In this document: one piece after another, positions 14,903 to 24,040 of the stretch
Position numbering within the stretch: the stretch's first letter is position 1
How the letters are laid out: each line of letters starts with the position of its first letter
NCBI GenBank assembly: GCA_004298435.1
Contig: SCSF01000009.1
Location: 1-32,074 of the forward strand
Direction: 5' to 3'
DNA length: 32,074 nt
Origin: Beijerinckiaceae bacterium
GTDB taxonomy: Bacteria > Pseudomonadota > Alphaproteobacteria > Rhizobiales > Beijerinckiaceae
Made by a program: the position numbers and the translations under genes
Notes under the pieces: model-generated
What the model saw: only the letters and a program-made list of their open reading frames with translations
The model's database searches: none
What the model was told of the DNA's origin: nothing

Positions 14903-16633
14903 GTGTCATCGCCCACTGTAGATCGTAGCCATGATCTCTCCCAGCCTCTCGACAAGCTGAACCCCGATGAGAGGATGAAAGCCGACAGCGACCAGTTGCG
15001 CGGCACCATCGCCGCGGGTCTCGCAGCCGAGCTGACAGCAGCCGTGCCCGGCAACGACATCAAGCTGATGAAGTTTCACGGCATCTATCAGCAGGACGAT
15101 CGCGACATTCGCGACGAGCGCCGCCGGCAGAAACTCGAACCCGCCTATCGCTTCATGGTGCGCGTGCGCCTTCCTGGTGGCGTGCTTTCACCGAGCCAAT
15201 GGCTGAAGCTCGATTCGATCGGGCGCGCCTATGCGGGCGAGTCGCTGCGGCTGACGACGCGCCAGACATTCCAGATCCATCGCGTTCATAAGAAAAACCT
15301 GCGCTCCGTCATTCAGGGCCTGCGCGATGTCCTCCTTGATACCAGGGCGGCCTGCGGCGACGATTCCCGCGGTGTCATGGCCTCGATCAACCCGGAGCTT
15401 TCAGCTCTGCATGCGGAAATCCACGCGCTGGCCAAGCGGGCGAGCGACCATGCGATCCCGAAAACAAACGCCTATCGCGAGATCTGGTACGAAGAAGAGC
15501 CGGCCGACCCGCGCCCAACGCCGGAAGAGCCGCTCTACGGCAAGACTTATATGCCGCGAAAGTTCAAGATCGGCTTTGTTATCCCGCCGATCAACGACAT
15601 CGACATCTACGCGCAGGACCTCGGCTTTATAGCGATCATAGAAGGCAAAGAAATCAAGGGCTTCAATGTCGTGATCGGCGGCGGCATGGGGCGCACGGAC
15701 CAGGCGCCGAAAACCTATCCGAGACTTGCCAGCCTCATTGGCTTCATTCCGAAGGACAAGGTCCTTGAGGTTTGCGATGCCACCATGGAGGTGCAGCGCG
15801 ACTACGGAGACAGGGTGGATCGTAGCCACGCCCGTTTCAAATACACGATCGACGACAAGGGGCTGGATTTCATCAAGGCGGAGATTGAAAGCCGGCTGGG
15901 CTTTTCCTTTACGCCTGCCAAGCCCTATCGCTTCGTTTCGAATGGCGACAAAATCGGCTGGCAGCGCGGCGAGGACGGCCGGGAGCATTTCACGCTGTTC
16001 ATTGAGAACGGCCGCGTGAGCAATTTGCCGGATGCCGCCCTGCTCGACGGTTTGCGCGCCATCGCTGAGGTGCATAAGGGCAAATTCCGTGTTACGCCAA
16101 ACCAGAACCTCATCATCGCCGATATCGAAAGCAAGGACAGGCCGGCCATCGAATCCCTGTTGCGGACGTACCGTCTCGATGGGCTGAATGCCGCGAGCGG
16201 GCTGCGCCTCAATTCAATGGCTTGTGTCGCGCTGCCGACTTGCGGTCTCGCTATGGCTGAAAGCGAACGCTATCTGCCGAGCCTGCTCGGGAAGATTGAA
16301 CCGATCCTCGCGCGGAACGGCCTCTCGGAAGAACCGATCACCATCCGTATGACCGGCTGTCCGAACGGCTGCTCCAGACCCTATATTGCTGAGATCGCCC
16401 TGACCGGCAGGGCTCCCGGCAAATATAACCTTTACATCGGCGGCGGCTTCCACGGGCAACGCCTCAACAAGATGGTGCTTGAAAATGTCGGGGAGCCGGC
16501 AATCCTCGAATATCTCGATGGCGTCATTACACGCTATGCGCGTGATCGCTCGAAGGGCGAGCACTTCGGCGATTTTGCCATTCGCGCCGGCCTTGTTCCA
16601 GAAGTGACGGAAGGCCGCCATTTCAACGACTGA
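14903..16633 (+). CDS. cysI: Sulfite reductase haemoprotein (beta) subunit
   Basis: Siroheme and [4Fe-4S] protein of about 576 residues that reduces sulfite to sulfide. The cluster ligands are visible as C441-x5-C447 (CVALPTC) and C486-x3-C490 (CPNGC). Siroheme-contacting regions such as RLTTRQTFQIH are present. The GTG at 14903 was chosen because GAGGA at 14891-14895 is well placed for it; an in-frame ATG at 14882 would overlap cysJ by 11 bases and add seven residues. It is translated with cysJ. A palindromic repeat follows the stop. Confidence 0.95.
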   Translation: MSSPTVDRSHDLSQPLDKLNPDERMKADSDQLRGTIAAGLAAELTAAVPGNDIKLMKFHGIYQQDDRDIRDERRRQKLEPAYRFMVRVRLPGGVLSPSQWLKLDSIGRAYAGESLRLTTRQTFQIHRVHKKNLRSVIQGLRDVLLDTRAACGDDSRGVMASINPELSALHAEIHALAKRASDHAIPKTNAYREIWYEEEPADPRPTPEEPLYGKTYMPRKFKIGFVIPPINDIDIYAQDLGFIAIIEGKEIKGFNVVIGGGMGRTDQAPKTYPRLASLIGFIPKDKVLEVCDATMEVQRDYGDRVDRSHARFKYTIDDKGLDFIKAEIESRLGFSFTPAKPYRFVSNGDKIGWQRGEDGREHFTLFIENGRVSNLPDAALLDGLRAIAEVHKGKFRVTPNQNLIIADIESKDRPAIESLLRTYRLDGLNAASGLRLNSMACVALPTCGLAMAESERYLPSLLGKIEPILARNGLSEEPITIRMTGCPNGCSRPYIAEIALTGRAPGKYNLYIGGGFHGQRLNKMVLENVGEPAILEYLDGVITRYARDRSKGEHFGDFAIRAGLVPEVTEGRHFND

Positions 16634-16642
16634 GTTGCAACA

Positions 16643-16695
16643 AAGCGTTTTCGAGCGAAGTGGTTTCCGGTTCGCGTGAAGAAAGCGCGTTAATT
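16643..16695. repeat. RIME-like palindromic repeat after cysI
   Basis: AAGCGTTTTCGAGCGAAGTGG, then TTCCGGTTCGCGTGAAGAAA and GCGCG, matching the long palindromic half of the element. It lies between cysI and the amidotransferase gene. Confidence 0.85.
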
Positions 16696-16724
16696 CTAAA
16701 TTCAAGCGCGGCGGAACCGATAAA

Positions 16725-17435
16725 ATGAGCAAGACCGCCGTTGCGATCCGGCATGTGCATTTCGAGACGCTCGGCACATTCGAGCAAGACCTCGCGCGCG
16801 CCGGCTATGACATCACCTATGTCGATGTCGGAGAGAGCGACCTAGCAAAGTTCGACGCGCTTGCGCCGGATTTTCTTGCGATCCTCGGTGGTCCGATCGG
16901 CGTCTACGAGACAGATGCCTATCCGTTTCTGGAACACGAACTTGCAATCGTCAGGAAACGGCTCGAAACCGGATTGCCACTTCTCGGCATCTGCCTTGGC
17001 GCGCAACTCATCGCCTCTGCGCTTGGCGCAAAGGTTGCGCCGTCCGGCGGCAAGGAAATCGGCTTTGCTCCGTTGACCCTCACCGAAGCGGGGCGGCGCG
17101 GTCCGCTTCGCCATCTCGATGGCGTTCCGGTGTTGCACTGGCATGGCGATGCCTTTGCTTTGCCGAAGGGCGCCGAACTTCTGGCAACGACGCCGCTCGC
17201 CAATCAGGCTTTTGCAATCGGCGCCAATGTGCTCGGTCTGCAATTCCATGCGGAGGCGGAAACGCGCCGCGAACTCGAACCCTGGCTGATCGGCCATGCC
17301 GCGGAGCTCGCCGCCGCCGGCATCAATCCGGTGCAGATCCGCGACGCATGCCGCATGAACGGTCCCGCGCTTCGCGATGCCGGGCGCGCGATGTTCAAAG
17401 AGTGGCTCGCAAAGCTGGTCGCTGCGAAAGCCTGA
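16725..17435 (+). CDS. Class I glutamine amidotransferase, GMP-synthase-like
   Basis: Stand-alone class I glutamine amidotransferase of 236 residues. The catalytic Cys lies in GICLGAQLIA (about residue 88), the oxyanion region in ILGGPIGVYE, and the His and Glu of the triad in LQFHAEAE. Proteins of this type are annotated GMP-synthase-like or YfeJ-like; without an attached synthetase domain the acceptor is unknown, and some relatives act on gamma-glutamyl compounds. There is no neighbour that would use released ammonia, so the pathway cannot be read from context. Confidence 0.88.
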   Translation: MSKTAVAIRHVHFETLGTFEQDLARAGYDITYVDVGESDLAKFDALAPDFLAILGGPIGVYETDAYPFLEHELAIVRKRLETGLPLLGICLGAQLIASALGAKVAPSGGKEIGFAPLTLTEAGRRGPLRHLDGVPVLHWHGDAFALPKGAELLATTPLANQAFAIGANVLGLQFHAEAETRRELEPWLIGHAAELAAAGINPVQIRDACRMNGPALRDAGRAMFKEWLAKLVAAKA

Positions 17436-17527
17436 GACGCAACGATTTTTTGTCTTGCAAAAGCCGGGCGAGCCAGCACTGAATTGCATGTCAAATCGCG
17501 AAAGCCGTGACATGCAGCGAGTCATTG

Positions 17528-18808
17528 ATGACGGAAATCAAACGGCCACTGGTTTATGACATCACCCATGTCGTTTCCCGTCTGGCGATTACATCGCCCA
17601 CCGGGATCGACCGTGTCGATTTGATGTTCGCAAAGCATTTTGTCGGAGGCGAGCCGGCTTTGGCGACGGTGGCCCATTATGGCTTTCGCCGTCCGCATGT
17701 TCTCGACGCCAATCAGGCGCGTTCGATTGTCAGGATGGGACGGGAGCTTTGGGAGCCGAACGACAGCAAACGCAATCGTCTGTTCTCACGCGGATTGGAC
17801 AAATCCATTGCAAGCGTAACGAGCATTCGTGGCCAGATAGACAAGTTATTGTGGAAAGTACCGAGACTCCTGAAAATTCAGCGGTTGAGACTGCGGGACG
17901 CTCCGCGAACGCACATTCCGAAAAATTCCATCTATATCAATGTCGCGCAGCATCTCCTCGAATTTCCCGTCTTCTTCAAATGGCTGAATGCCAGGCCCGA
18001 CATAGCGAAGGTGTTTTTCGTTCACGATCTGCTGCCCCTCGACCATCCCGAATTTTTTCCGGCTGGCTATCACAAACGATTTGAGAAGCGTCTGCGCACA
18101 ATTCTTCGGCACGCCACCGCGCTCGTCGTGTCGACGGAGAGCGTCGCCAGACGGGTCGAGGCCGAGTTGCAAACGCGCGGGCGTAGCAACATCCCGATTC
18201 ATATCGCGCTGTTGCCTTCGAGTATCGAAACGAGCCGGCAAGATCAGGACGCGGAAATCGAGCTGCCATCCGCGCCATATTTCGTGATGGTCGGGACCAT
18301 TGAGCCGCGCAAGAATCATCTTCTCCTTCTGCATATCTGGCGGGAGCTTGCAAAAGGGCCGGGGCCTGTTCCCGTCCTCGTTATCGTCGGCAAACCTGGC
18401 TGGGAAACCGAACAGGTCATGGATCTGCTATCGCGTTGTACGCAGATCAGGCCCCATATCCTTCGGCTCAGCGGCCTTTCTGTTTTTCAGTTGCGGAAAC
18501 TCCTTGCTCATGCCCGGGCGCTGCTGATGCCGTCGTTCGCCGAGGGCTATGGCCTGCCCCTGGTCGAGGCTTTGGGCGTGGGGACGCCTGTGATCGCATC
18601 TGACACCGGGGTTTTTCGGGAAGTCAGCCAGAATCGCGCGCTGTTTCTCTCGCCATTGGACGGCCTCGGATGGCAGGCGGCGATAAAAGACATGACCGTG
18701 GATGGCTCATCGCTACGCGCCGAATTCGCAAGCAGGGCGGCGGCGTTTCGCGCTCCATCGCCCGTCGAATATTTCGATAAATTTGAAGCGTTTTTGTCGT
18801 CGCTTTAG
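17528..18808 (+). CDS. Family 4-type glycosyltransferase (GT-B fold)
   Basis: Glycosyltransferase of 426 residues. The C-terminal half is typical of GT4: MVGTIEPRKNHLLLLHIW, a VIVGKPGWE strand, and the nucleotide-sugar site AEGYGLPLVEALGVGTPVIASD. The N-terminal half begins RPLVYDITHVVSR, a start I associate with alphaproteobacterial polysaccharide transferases. The ATG at 17528 was chosen over one 21 bases earlier because of this start. Donor and acceptor cannot be told. It begins a group of three transferases facing a capsule-type export cluster. Its stop codon TAG coincides with the edge of a repeat. Confidence 0.88.
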   Translation: MTEIKRPLVYDITHVVSRLAITSPTGIDRVDLMFAKHFVGGEPALATVAHYGFRRPHVLDANQARSIVRMGRELWEPNDSKRNRLFSRGLDKSIASVTSIRGQIDKLLWKVPRLLKIQRLRLRDAPRTHIPKNSIYINVAQHLLEFPVFFKWLNARPDIAKVFFVHDLLPLDHPEFFPAGYHKRFEKRLRTILRHATALVVSTESVARRVEAELQTRGRSNIPIHIALLPSSIETSRQDQDAEIELPSAPYFVMVGTIEPRKNHLLLLHIWRELAKGPGPVPVLVIVGKPGWETEQVMDLLSRCTQIRPHILRLSGLSVFQLRKLLAHARALLMPSFAEGYGLPLVEALGVGTPVIASDTGVFREVSQNRALFLSPLDGLGWQAAIKDMTVDGSSLRAEFASRAAAFRAPSPVEYFDKFEAFLSSL

Positions 18809-18904
18809 AACGTTTCAGGCGAAGTGGCTTCCGGTTCGCGTGAAGAATACGAGTCGAAACAAATAATTGGGGTCCGGTTCTGATTCGATCAAAACCGAAA
18901 CGAC
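18806..18904. repeat. RIME-like repeat beginning at the glycosyltransferase stop codon
   Basis: TAGAACGTTTCAGGCGAAGTGG, then CTTCCGGTTCGCGTGAAGAA, then a GGTTCTGATTCGATCAAAACC hairpin. It is nearly full length but mutated compared with the copy at 11404. The first three bases are the TAG stop. Confidence 0.75.
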
Positions 18905-19294
18905 TTAATTTCCATTGAGCAATTGGATCGATAAGTTCAATAATTCATAATTCTTACCGACGATGGAGGTCCGCGTCGCGCGGAAATGGCTTCCTGCCTG
19001 CATGAAGAAAATGCGACAAAACAAATAAGTAGAGCCGTTGAAAATCCGAAACGACTCATCGTTCGCGTGCCGCCAGTTGAATCAATTGGGGACAAAAACA
19101 ACAATTGCCGCAAGTACGCCAAAAATCAGAAGTCCAATGCCAACTCGGACGCTACCTTCCGTAGCGGAACATGAGGTGCAGCGACAGAGATGATCAACAA
19201 TCAGGATAACGACCAAAACATACTATGAAGCGTCAGCTCCTCGTGTTAGTTGGAAATCCATTCGCTGATTGCGTTACAGTAACTGCGATTCAAA
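18905..19294. other. AT-richer gene-free stretch with a decayed repeat
   Basis: Nothing convincing is coded here. A decayed repeat copy lies at about 18970-19060 (CGCGCGGAAATGGCTTCCTG, CATGAAGAAAATGCGAC). A minus-strand frame of 44 codons (19216-19082, TTG start) encodes one hydrophobic helix but has no good ribosome-binding site. Base composition is lower in GC than the neighbours. Confidence 0.5.
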
Positions 19295-20329
19295 ATGCTC
19301 CAATCTCTCTTCTTAAATAGCTTGAGAAAAACTTGGGAACGGGCGCAAAGGCGTCACAGTTCGATAAAGCGCACAAGATCGGTTTGGCGTCACACCAAAA
19401 CAATTGTGGATAACACATCGCACATCGGCGCTTCCGATATTCTGCTGGTGGCGATGTTTCGTGACGAAAAATTTCGTCTTGGCCCCTTCATTGATTATTA
19501 TCGGCGTCTTGGGATCGATCATTTCATTTTTATAGATAATGATTCGACGGACGGAGGGCTGGACCCTTCGCTTTGCGAGGCCGCCAAGGATATCTCGCTT
19601 TTCAGAGTGACGCAGAGTTTCGGCGCGGCACGGCAGGGCACCGATTGGCTGAATGCCTTTCTCCAGCGCTATTGTTGCGACCACTGGGTGATTTCGGTTG
19701 ATGTCGATGAGTTTTTCGTCTTTCCGCATATGGAAAGCCGAACCCTCCGGGATCTTGTGAGCCACCTGACCGATGCCGAGCAGGCCGCGGTGTGGTCTCT
19801 CATGCTGGATATGTATCCCGACGGCCCGATCGAGGACATCACCTTCAACAAGGATACCCAGCCGGTGCTGCAAGCGGATCACTTCGATCCGAATACTTAT
19901 TTCATGGTCGCCGGCGGCTATCAGGACGTATGGGTGCGTGGCGGACCGCGTCTGCGCCGATTCTTCAAGGAACATCCTGAAAAAGCACCGGCGCTGAACA
20001 AGGTGCCGCTCATTAAGTGGAAAAAGAACTTCAGCTATTTAATCAATCAACATGTCGTGTCGCCGGTGCGCCTGAATTCGCCGCATTGCTGGCATAGCCA
20101 TGTGACCGGCGCGTTGTTGCACTTCAAGTTCGACTCCCGCTTTTCCGCCAAGGCGAAAGAAGAATCCGGGCGGGGCGAGCATTATCAGGGCGGCGAGGAA
20201 TACAAGAGGTATTCAGATTACTACAAGAGCAGCACCAAGCTGGATTTGATGTACGCCTCGTCCACGAGATTCGAGTCTTCGAAGACGCTTCTCGATCTCG
20301 GGCTGATCAATGATGGGCTTTGGTCTTGA
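19295..20329 (+). CDS. Family 2-type glycosyltransferase (Glyco_tranf_2_4-like)
   Basis: Glycosyltransferase of 344 residues with a GT-A-like domain: DILLVAMFRDEKFRLGPFIDYYRRLGIDHFIF contains the RDE and YRRLG pattern of the Glyco_tranf_2_4 family, followed by IDNDSTDG and the metal-binding VDVDEFFVFP. Such proteins occur in cell-surface polysaccharide gene groups; the sugar is unknown. The ATG at 19295 lacks a clear ribosome-binding site, so the first 40 residues are uncertain. The stop overlaps the start region of the next gene, indicating coupling. Confidence 0.87.
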   Translation: MLQSLFLNSLRKTWERAQRRHSSIKRTRSVWRHTKTIVDNTSHIGASDILLVAMFRDEKFRLGPFIDYYRRLGIDHFIFIDNDSTDGGLDPSLCEAAKDISLFRVTQSFGAARQGTDWLNAFLQRYCCDHWVISVDVDEFFVFPHMESRTLRDLVSHLTDAEQAAVWSLMLDMYPDGPIEDITFNKDTQPVLQADHFDPNTYFMVAGGYQDVWVRGGPRLRRFFKEHPEKAPALNKVPLIKWKKNFSYLINQHVVSPVRLNSPHCWHSHVTGALLHFKFDSRFSAKAKEESGRGEHYQGGEEYKRYSDYYKSSTKLDLMYASSTRFESSKTLLDLGLINDGLWS

Positions 20330-21822
20330 GCAAGAAAATCGGCGTTGCTCTTATTGTGCATGGATTTGACGCTTCGAGCCGTCTGCTCGTCGAAAGGCTT
20401 GTGCGCGATTACGACTCGATTGTCATTCATGTCGACACGAGTGCGGCCCCACAGGTGCTGGAGTCCTATCAGGCGTTTGCGTCTCCAAATGTGCTCGTCA
20501 TCAACACCAGGCATGTTGAATGGGGCCGCTGGGGGATCGTCGCCGCAACGCTTGACGCCATCGCTGCTTCACTCGATCGAACGCCCGATCTCGATTACAT
20601 CGCGGTGATCAGCGGCAGTTGTTATCCAATCCAGTCCGCAAGCGCATTGCGCGACTACCTGGCGGATCACCCGTTCGATTACATCGAGGCATTCGACATT
20701 TTCAGTCATCGCTGGGTGCTGGACGGCCCACAGGCCGAGCGCCTCTATTGGTGGTATCCTTTTGACTTCTGGAAGCACCGGCGTCTTTTCGATGTGGCTT
20801 ATGCCATTCAGAACAAGCTGAAGATACGGCGGCGGCGGCCATCCGGATATGAATACGCGATCGGCTCGCAATGGTGCCTCATGCGTGCGGAAACATGGCG
20901 CCGTGTGATCGACAAGCTTACGAACGATCGTTTACTCGTTCGCTTTATGAAAAATGTCTGGATCCCGGATGAAACCGCAATTCAGACGGTCGTGCGCACC
21001 ATCGTCCCCGAACGGGAGATCGTTCAGACAAGCCCGGCGCTGTATCATTACAATTGTTATGGGCGGCCGGTTCAGTTCTTCGCGGAGCATGCGGAACTGC
21101 TGACGCAGCAGGGCTTTTTCTTCGCAAGGAAATTGGCGACATCGGATGTGGCGCTGCGCAAGGAACTGGACCGCCTCACCGAGAACGCGCCGCTTCCCAG
21201 GGATTTTCAACTTGGCAAAAGGACCGGCGCGCTGTCACGGATGGGGCGTCCTACGGATAAGAAGCGGCAATTTCCGAAGCTCAACAACCATTTCCGGACC
21301 GGCCAGGCGCCTTCCCGGGTAAGAACCTATTATGTCGTATTTTGCTCGAAAGAAGTGACGGAAGCAGAATGCGAGCAGTGGTGCCGGAGAAATCTCAAAG
21401 GCGCGTCTTATGTGGGGCCGCTGTTCGCCTATTCTGAGATCGGCGCACCGGAGTGGTTCTGTCAAATGCTCGATATAACGCCCAACGACTTCAAGGTCCG
21501 CGATGCGTTCCCGCATGATTTTCTGACTCTGATTGTCGATCATGCTCCCTCAGAGCCAGCGCTCGTCATTCCCCAGGACACCAAGGCGGGACTTGTCGAT
21601 CGGATCGTCGCCGATACGAATGCCCGCAAGATCATTTTGTTCAGAGAAACGAAGATCGAGGATGGCTATCTGCCCTGGATTGCCGGAAAGCTTTCGCGCG
21701 GCCAGGGGGGCTATGAGCTTCATCAATTGCAGGCACCGGACGTCGCTGCGCTTAAACCGGACAATGACTCGTTGCCGGTCGCACAGGGCGATTGCGGATC
21801 ACTTCGCCTGAACCCGATTTAA
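20326..21822 (+). CDS. Core-2/I-branching type glycosyltransferase (GT14-like) with C-terminal extension
   Basis: Protein of about 498 residues. The N-terminal 280 or so resemble core-2/I-branching (GT14) transferases: VALIVHGFDASSRLLVERL, IHVDTS, HVEWGRWGIV, YIAVISGSCYPIQS and IGSQWCLM. The last 190 residues form a separate region (VRTYYVVFCSKEVTEAECEQW onward) that I do not recognise with certainty. The TTG at 20326 overlaps the previous stop (TTGA); a TTG at 20320 is also possible. It is coupled to the family 2-type gene. Only 35 bases, made of one repeat half, separate its stop from that of the convergent export cluster. Confidence 0.83.
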   Translation: MSKKIGVALIVHGFDASSRLLVERLVRDYDSIVIHVDTSAAPQVLESYQAFASPNVLVINTRHVEWGRWGIVAATLDAIAASLDRTPDLDYIAVISGSCYPIQSASALRDYLADHPFDYIEAFDIFSHRWVLDGPQAERLYWWYPFDFWKHRRLFDVAYAIQNKLKIRRRRPSGYEYAIGSQWCLMRAETWRRVIDKLTNDRLLVRFMKNVWIPDETAIQTVVRTIVPEREIVQTSPALYHYNCYGRPVQFFAEHAELLTQQGFFFARKLATSDVALRKELDRLTENAPLPRDFQLGKRTGALSRMGRPTDKKRQFPKLNNHFRTGQAPSRVRTYYVVFCSKEVTEAECEQWCRRNLKGASYVGPLFAYSEIGAPEWFCQMLDITPNDFKVRDAFPHDFLTLIVDHAPSEPALVIPQDTKAGLVDRIVADTNARKIILFRETKIEDGYLPWIAGKLSRGQGGYELHQLQAPDVAALKPDNDSLPVAQGDCGSLRLNPI

Positions 21823-21860
21823 TTAAATGTTCTGATTCCATCAGAACCGAAACAGCTCTA
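21823..21860. repeat. Half RIME-like element joining two convergent stops
   Basis: GTTCTGAT (21829-21836) and ATCAGAAC (21840-21847) form a perfect 8-bp stem. Read on the minus strand, the element starts TAGAGCTGTTTCGGTTCTGA, and its TAG is the stop of the KpsE-like gene. It fills the whole gap between the two convergent genes and could terminate both. Confidence 0.7.
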
Positions 21861-23249
21861 AATCCCCGCCTGATCACGCAAGGCGCCGAGCAGCAGGCTT
21901 CCGGCCGTGTAGGCAAACAGCGCGAGCACGAAAGTCGAAAGGATGTCGGTCAGCGGGTCCGGTGACGTCGATGCCTGCGGCAGGTTGGGCGGCACGAAGT
22001 TCACCAGATATGCAGCCTTCAGTGAGGCAGCCGCGCGTGCGAGGTCATACGCCTTTTTCGCCGACACATAGCTATCCGTCGCAAACGTGTGCTCCGTGTT
22101 CAGGGCACTGTAAGCGGCGATGATTTGCGAATAGGGAGTCGTCGTCTGGGTGCTGCCGGAACCGCTCTTGACCGAACCCAGGCGGCGTCTCTCCACATCG
22201 ATCTGCTTCTCCACAGCGGCAATTCTGGCCTTGAGAGCGACCACTGTCGGGGAGTTCTCGGCCATGAAGGTCCGCGCATCCGTGAGGTCTGAATAAGTCT
22301 TCGACAGCTTCGATTCGAGGCCGCCAACGACACTGTCGAGCATGTTTGACGAGCCCTGGATATTCACGTCGCGATGCTGATCGCGAAATTTTGCAAGGTC
22401 GGCGGTTGTCCGGCGCAGACGATCCTCCGAGCGCTTGAGTTCCGTTGCTGCTACAGCGACCGCATCCTCATGGGCTTGTTGCTCCATGCCCGCGACCATG
22501 TCGCTTGCTGCGCTCACCATCGCTTTCCCGACTTTCTGCGCATAGGCCGGATTGAACGCCTCAACGTCGACGGTGACGTAGCCTCCCATTTCCTTGTGAA
22601 CGCTGACACGCTTGTTGAAATAGTCCAGAAATTGCTCGGAAGAGGCTTTTGGGCCAAGCCGGTCCCACCAGTCGATTTTCGAGTTGCTGTAGTGGTCTCG
22701 CAGATCGAGTTGCTTGTTCACCTTCTCCGCGACCGCCGAGGAGCTGAAATAAGAAGCCAGGACACGCGACATGTCGGTCGCGCCGGTGCCTATCATGCTC
22801 GACAGGAAGCTTGAGGTGTTCCCGACGCTATTGGGATCATTCGACTGATAGGCGACCTGGAATTCGGACACATAGCGCGGCGTCGCATACCAGAACACAT
22901 AGACGGTCGCGAGCGCCGTCGGCAGAAGCACAAAGAGCGCGAACCGAAGAAAGAAGCCCTTGCGCCGCTTGTTCTTGATCTCGGAGTCCTCAAGCTTGAG
23001 AACCTCCTCGACCCATCTGACAGGCGGCATGCGCCAAGGGCCTTGCAGGGCGTTCGGCGCCTGCATAGGCTTCGGAGCCTGGTTTTCGGCCGGATGCAAA
23101 TCGGGCGCGGCGCGCTTTGCAACAGCACGTCCATGCTCCGGATCGGCTGTCGAAGCGGCTTGAGCCCCACCCTTGACCTGGCCGCTCACAGGCGGCTTGG
23201 CGCTTTCTCTCGGGGCCGTCCGAGCTTCGTCGGTTTCAGTTCCGCTCAT
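21858..23249 (-). CDS. Capsule export inner-membrane protein, KpsE/CtrB/BexC family
   Basis: Protein of 463 residues with the layout of the polysaccharide co-polymerase/KpsE family: a Pro/Ala-rich cytoplasmic N-terminus (1-95), a first membrane helix (about 101-120, FALFVLLPTALATVYVFW), the YATPRYVSEFQVAYQS strand region typical of the family, a long periplasmic coiled-coil part, and a second helix near residues 437-455. These proteins bridge the inner-membrane ABC transporter to the outer-membrane channel in group 2 and 3 capsule export. No outer-membrane partner is in the window. It lies 137 bases downstream of the ATPase-like gene in the same direction. Confidence 0.9.
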   Translation of the reverse strand: MSGTETDEARTAPRESAKPPVSGQVKGGAQAASTADPEHGRAVAKRAAPDLHPAENQAPKPMQAPNALQGPWRMPPVRWVEEVLKLEDSEIKNKRRKGFFLRFALFVLLPTALATVYVFWYATPRYVSEFQVAYQSNDPNSVGNTSSFLSSMIGTGATDMSRVLASYFSSSAVAEKVNKQLDLRDHYSNSKIDWWDRLGPKASSEQFLDYFNKRVSVHKEMGGYVTVDVEAFNPAYAQKVGKAMVSAASDMVAGMEQQAHEDAVAVAATELKRSEDRLRRTTADLAKFRDQHRDVNIQGSSNMLDSVVGGLESKLSKTYSDLTDARTFMAENSPTVVALKARIAAVEKQIDVERRRLGSVKSGSGSTQTTTPYSQIIAAYSALNTEHTFATDSYVSAKKAYDLARAAASLKAAYLVNFVPPNLPQASTSPDPLTDILSTFVLALFAYTAGSLLLGALRDQAGI

Positions 23250-23386
23250 CGAATCGGATCACCCCAATGTTTCTGTTACCAGATTACCACATGATTTCGC
23301 CGACGGTCGAGATTGCCACTCGCATTGGTTTCAGTCGGCCACGAGTGCTCCGGGTTGCGCGACAGACGCGTGGATCCCGAAGCGCA

Positions 23387-24040
23387 TCAGAAAGAGTAAG
23401 CGGATCGCGCCTGCGCCATTGTAGGAAATACATGGACGCTGCGGTCTTCAATGACGACACAGACTTCGCCGAATTTTTGAGCAATATTGAAATTGTCCGT
23501 CGTGAAGATCCATCCGGCACGGCGTTCGCGCACCCGGGTGGCGAGAAGCCAGCACAATTCTCCCGCCATAGTATGCAAGTGATCGACCAGATAGCAGTCA
23601 TACGGAAGCGCCGCGATCAACGCAGTCTCAAGCGCCCGCCGCCGCGGCCAATCGAACAAGCGAATTGGCTCGTCCCACATAGAGCCGAAATGGCAGGCCC
23701 ACTCGATGATCTGTTTCAGAGTCAGTGCGTCCAGTCCGTGCAGCCGTGCAAAAAATCGAACGTTCTCCATAGCGGTCAATTGAGGCAACAGATTGCTTCC
23801 GGCTCCGCCGCCTGAGTTCACAATCGGAGACAGATTATGCCGCTCTATGACGACCGAGCCACGATCTGGAACTTCCGAGCCGGCGAGCAAATGCAGAAAT
23901 GTCGTCATTGCGGCACGCTCGGCCCCGAGAATCGCGACTTTGCGATTCGTCGGCAACACGAGATTGATGTCTTCCAGAGTTCCGCGAACAGACTCGTTTG
24001 CGCCGATGACTTTCCGCGAAACCCGACTGAAGCGTATCAT
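23387..24040 (-). CDS. KpsT-like ABC nucleotide-binding protein with all catalytic motifs degenerate
   Basis: Protein of 217 residues, the usual KpsT length, and recognisably KpsT-like (LTAMENVRFFARLHG, YDCYLVD). The Walker A loop reads GAERAAMTT (39-47), with Met in place of the essential Lys. The signature region reads LFDWPRRRA instead of YSSGMRxRL. The residue after Walker B Asp153 is His instead of Glu. The switch His is replaced, TTDN instead of VSHS (182). ATP hydrolysis is therefore unlikely. The frame is intact and overlaps the upstream permease by four bases, so it is not an obvious frameshift ruin. It may be a structural pseudo-ATPase or an early pseudogene. Confidence 0.85.
   Translation of the reverse strand: MIRFSRVSRKVIGANESVRGTLEDINLVLPTNRKVAILGAERAAMTTFLHLLAGSEVPDRGSVVIERHNLSPIVNSGGGAGSNLLPQLTAMENVRFFARLHGLDALTLKQIIEWACHFGSMWDEPIRLFDWPRRRALETALIAALPYDCYLVDHLHTMAGELCWLLATRVRERRAGWIFTTDNFNIAQKFGEVCVVIEDRSVHVFPTMAQARSAYSF

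Noticed and set aside
18937-19122. Small minus-strand frame with a lipoprotein-like start (LLICFVAFSSC)
   Set aside because: It is the translation of a decayed palindromic repeat copy and its flanks.
19082-19216. Minus-strand frame of 44 codons with one hydrophobic helix
   Set aside because: TTG start with no ribosome-binding site at a suitable distance; a chance frame in AT-richer DNA is equally likely. Kept only as a remark in the gap description.
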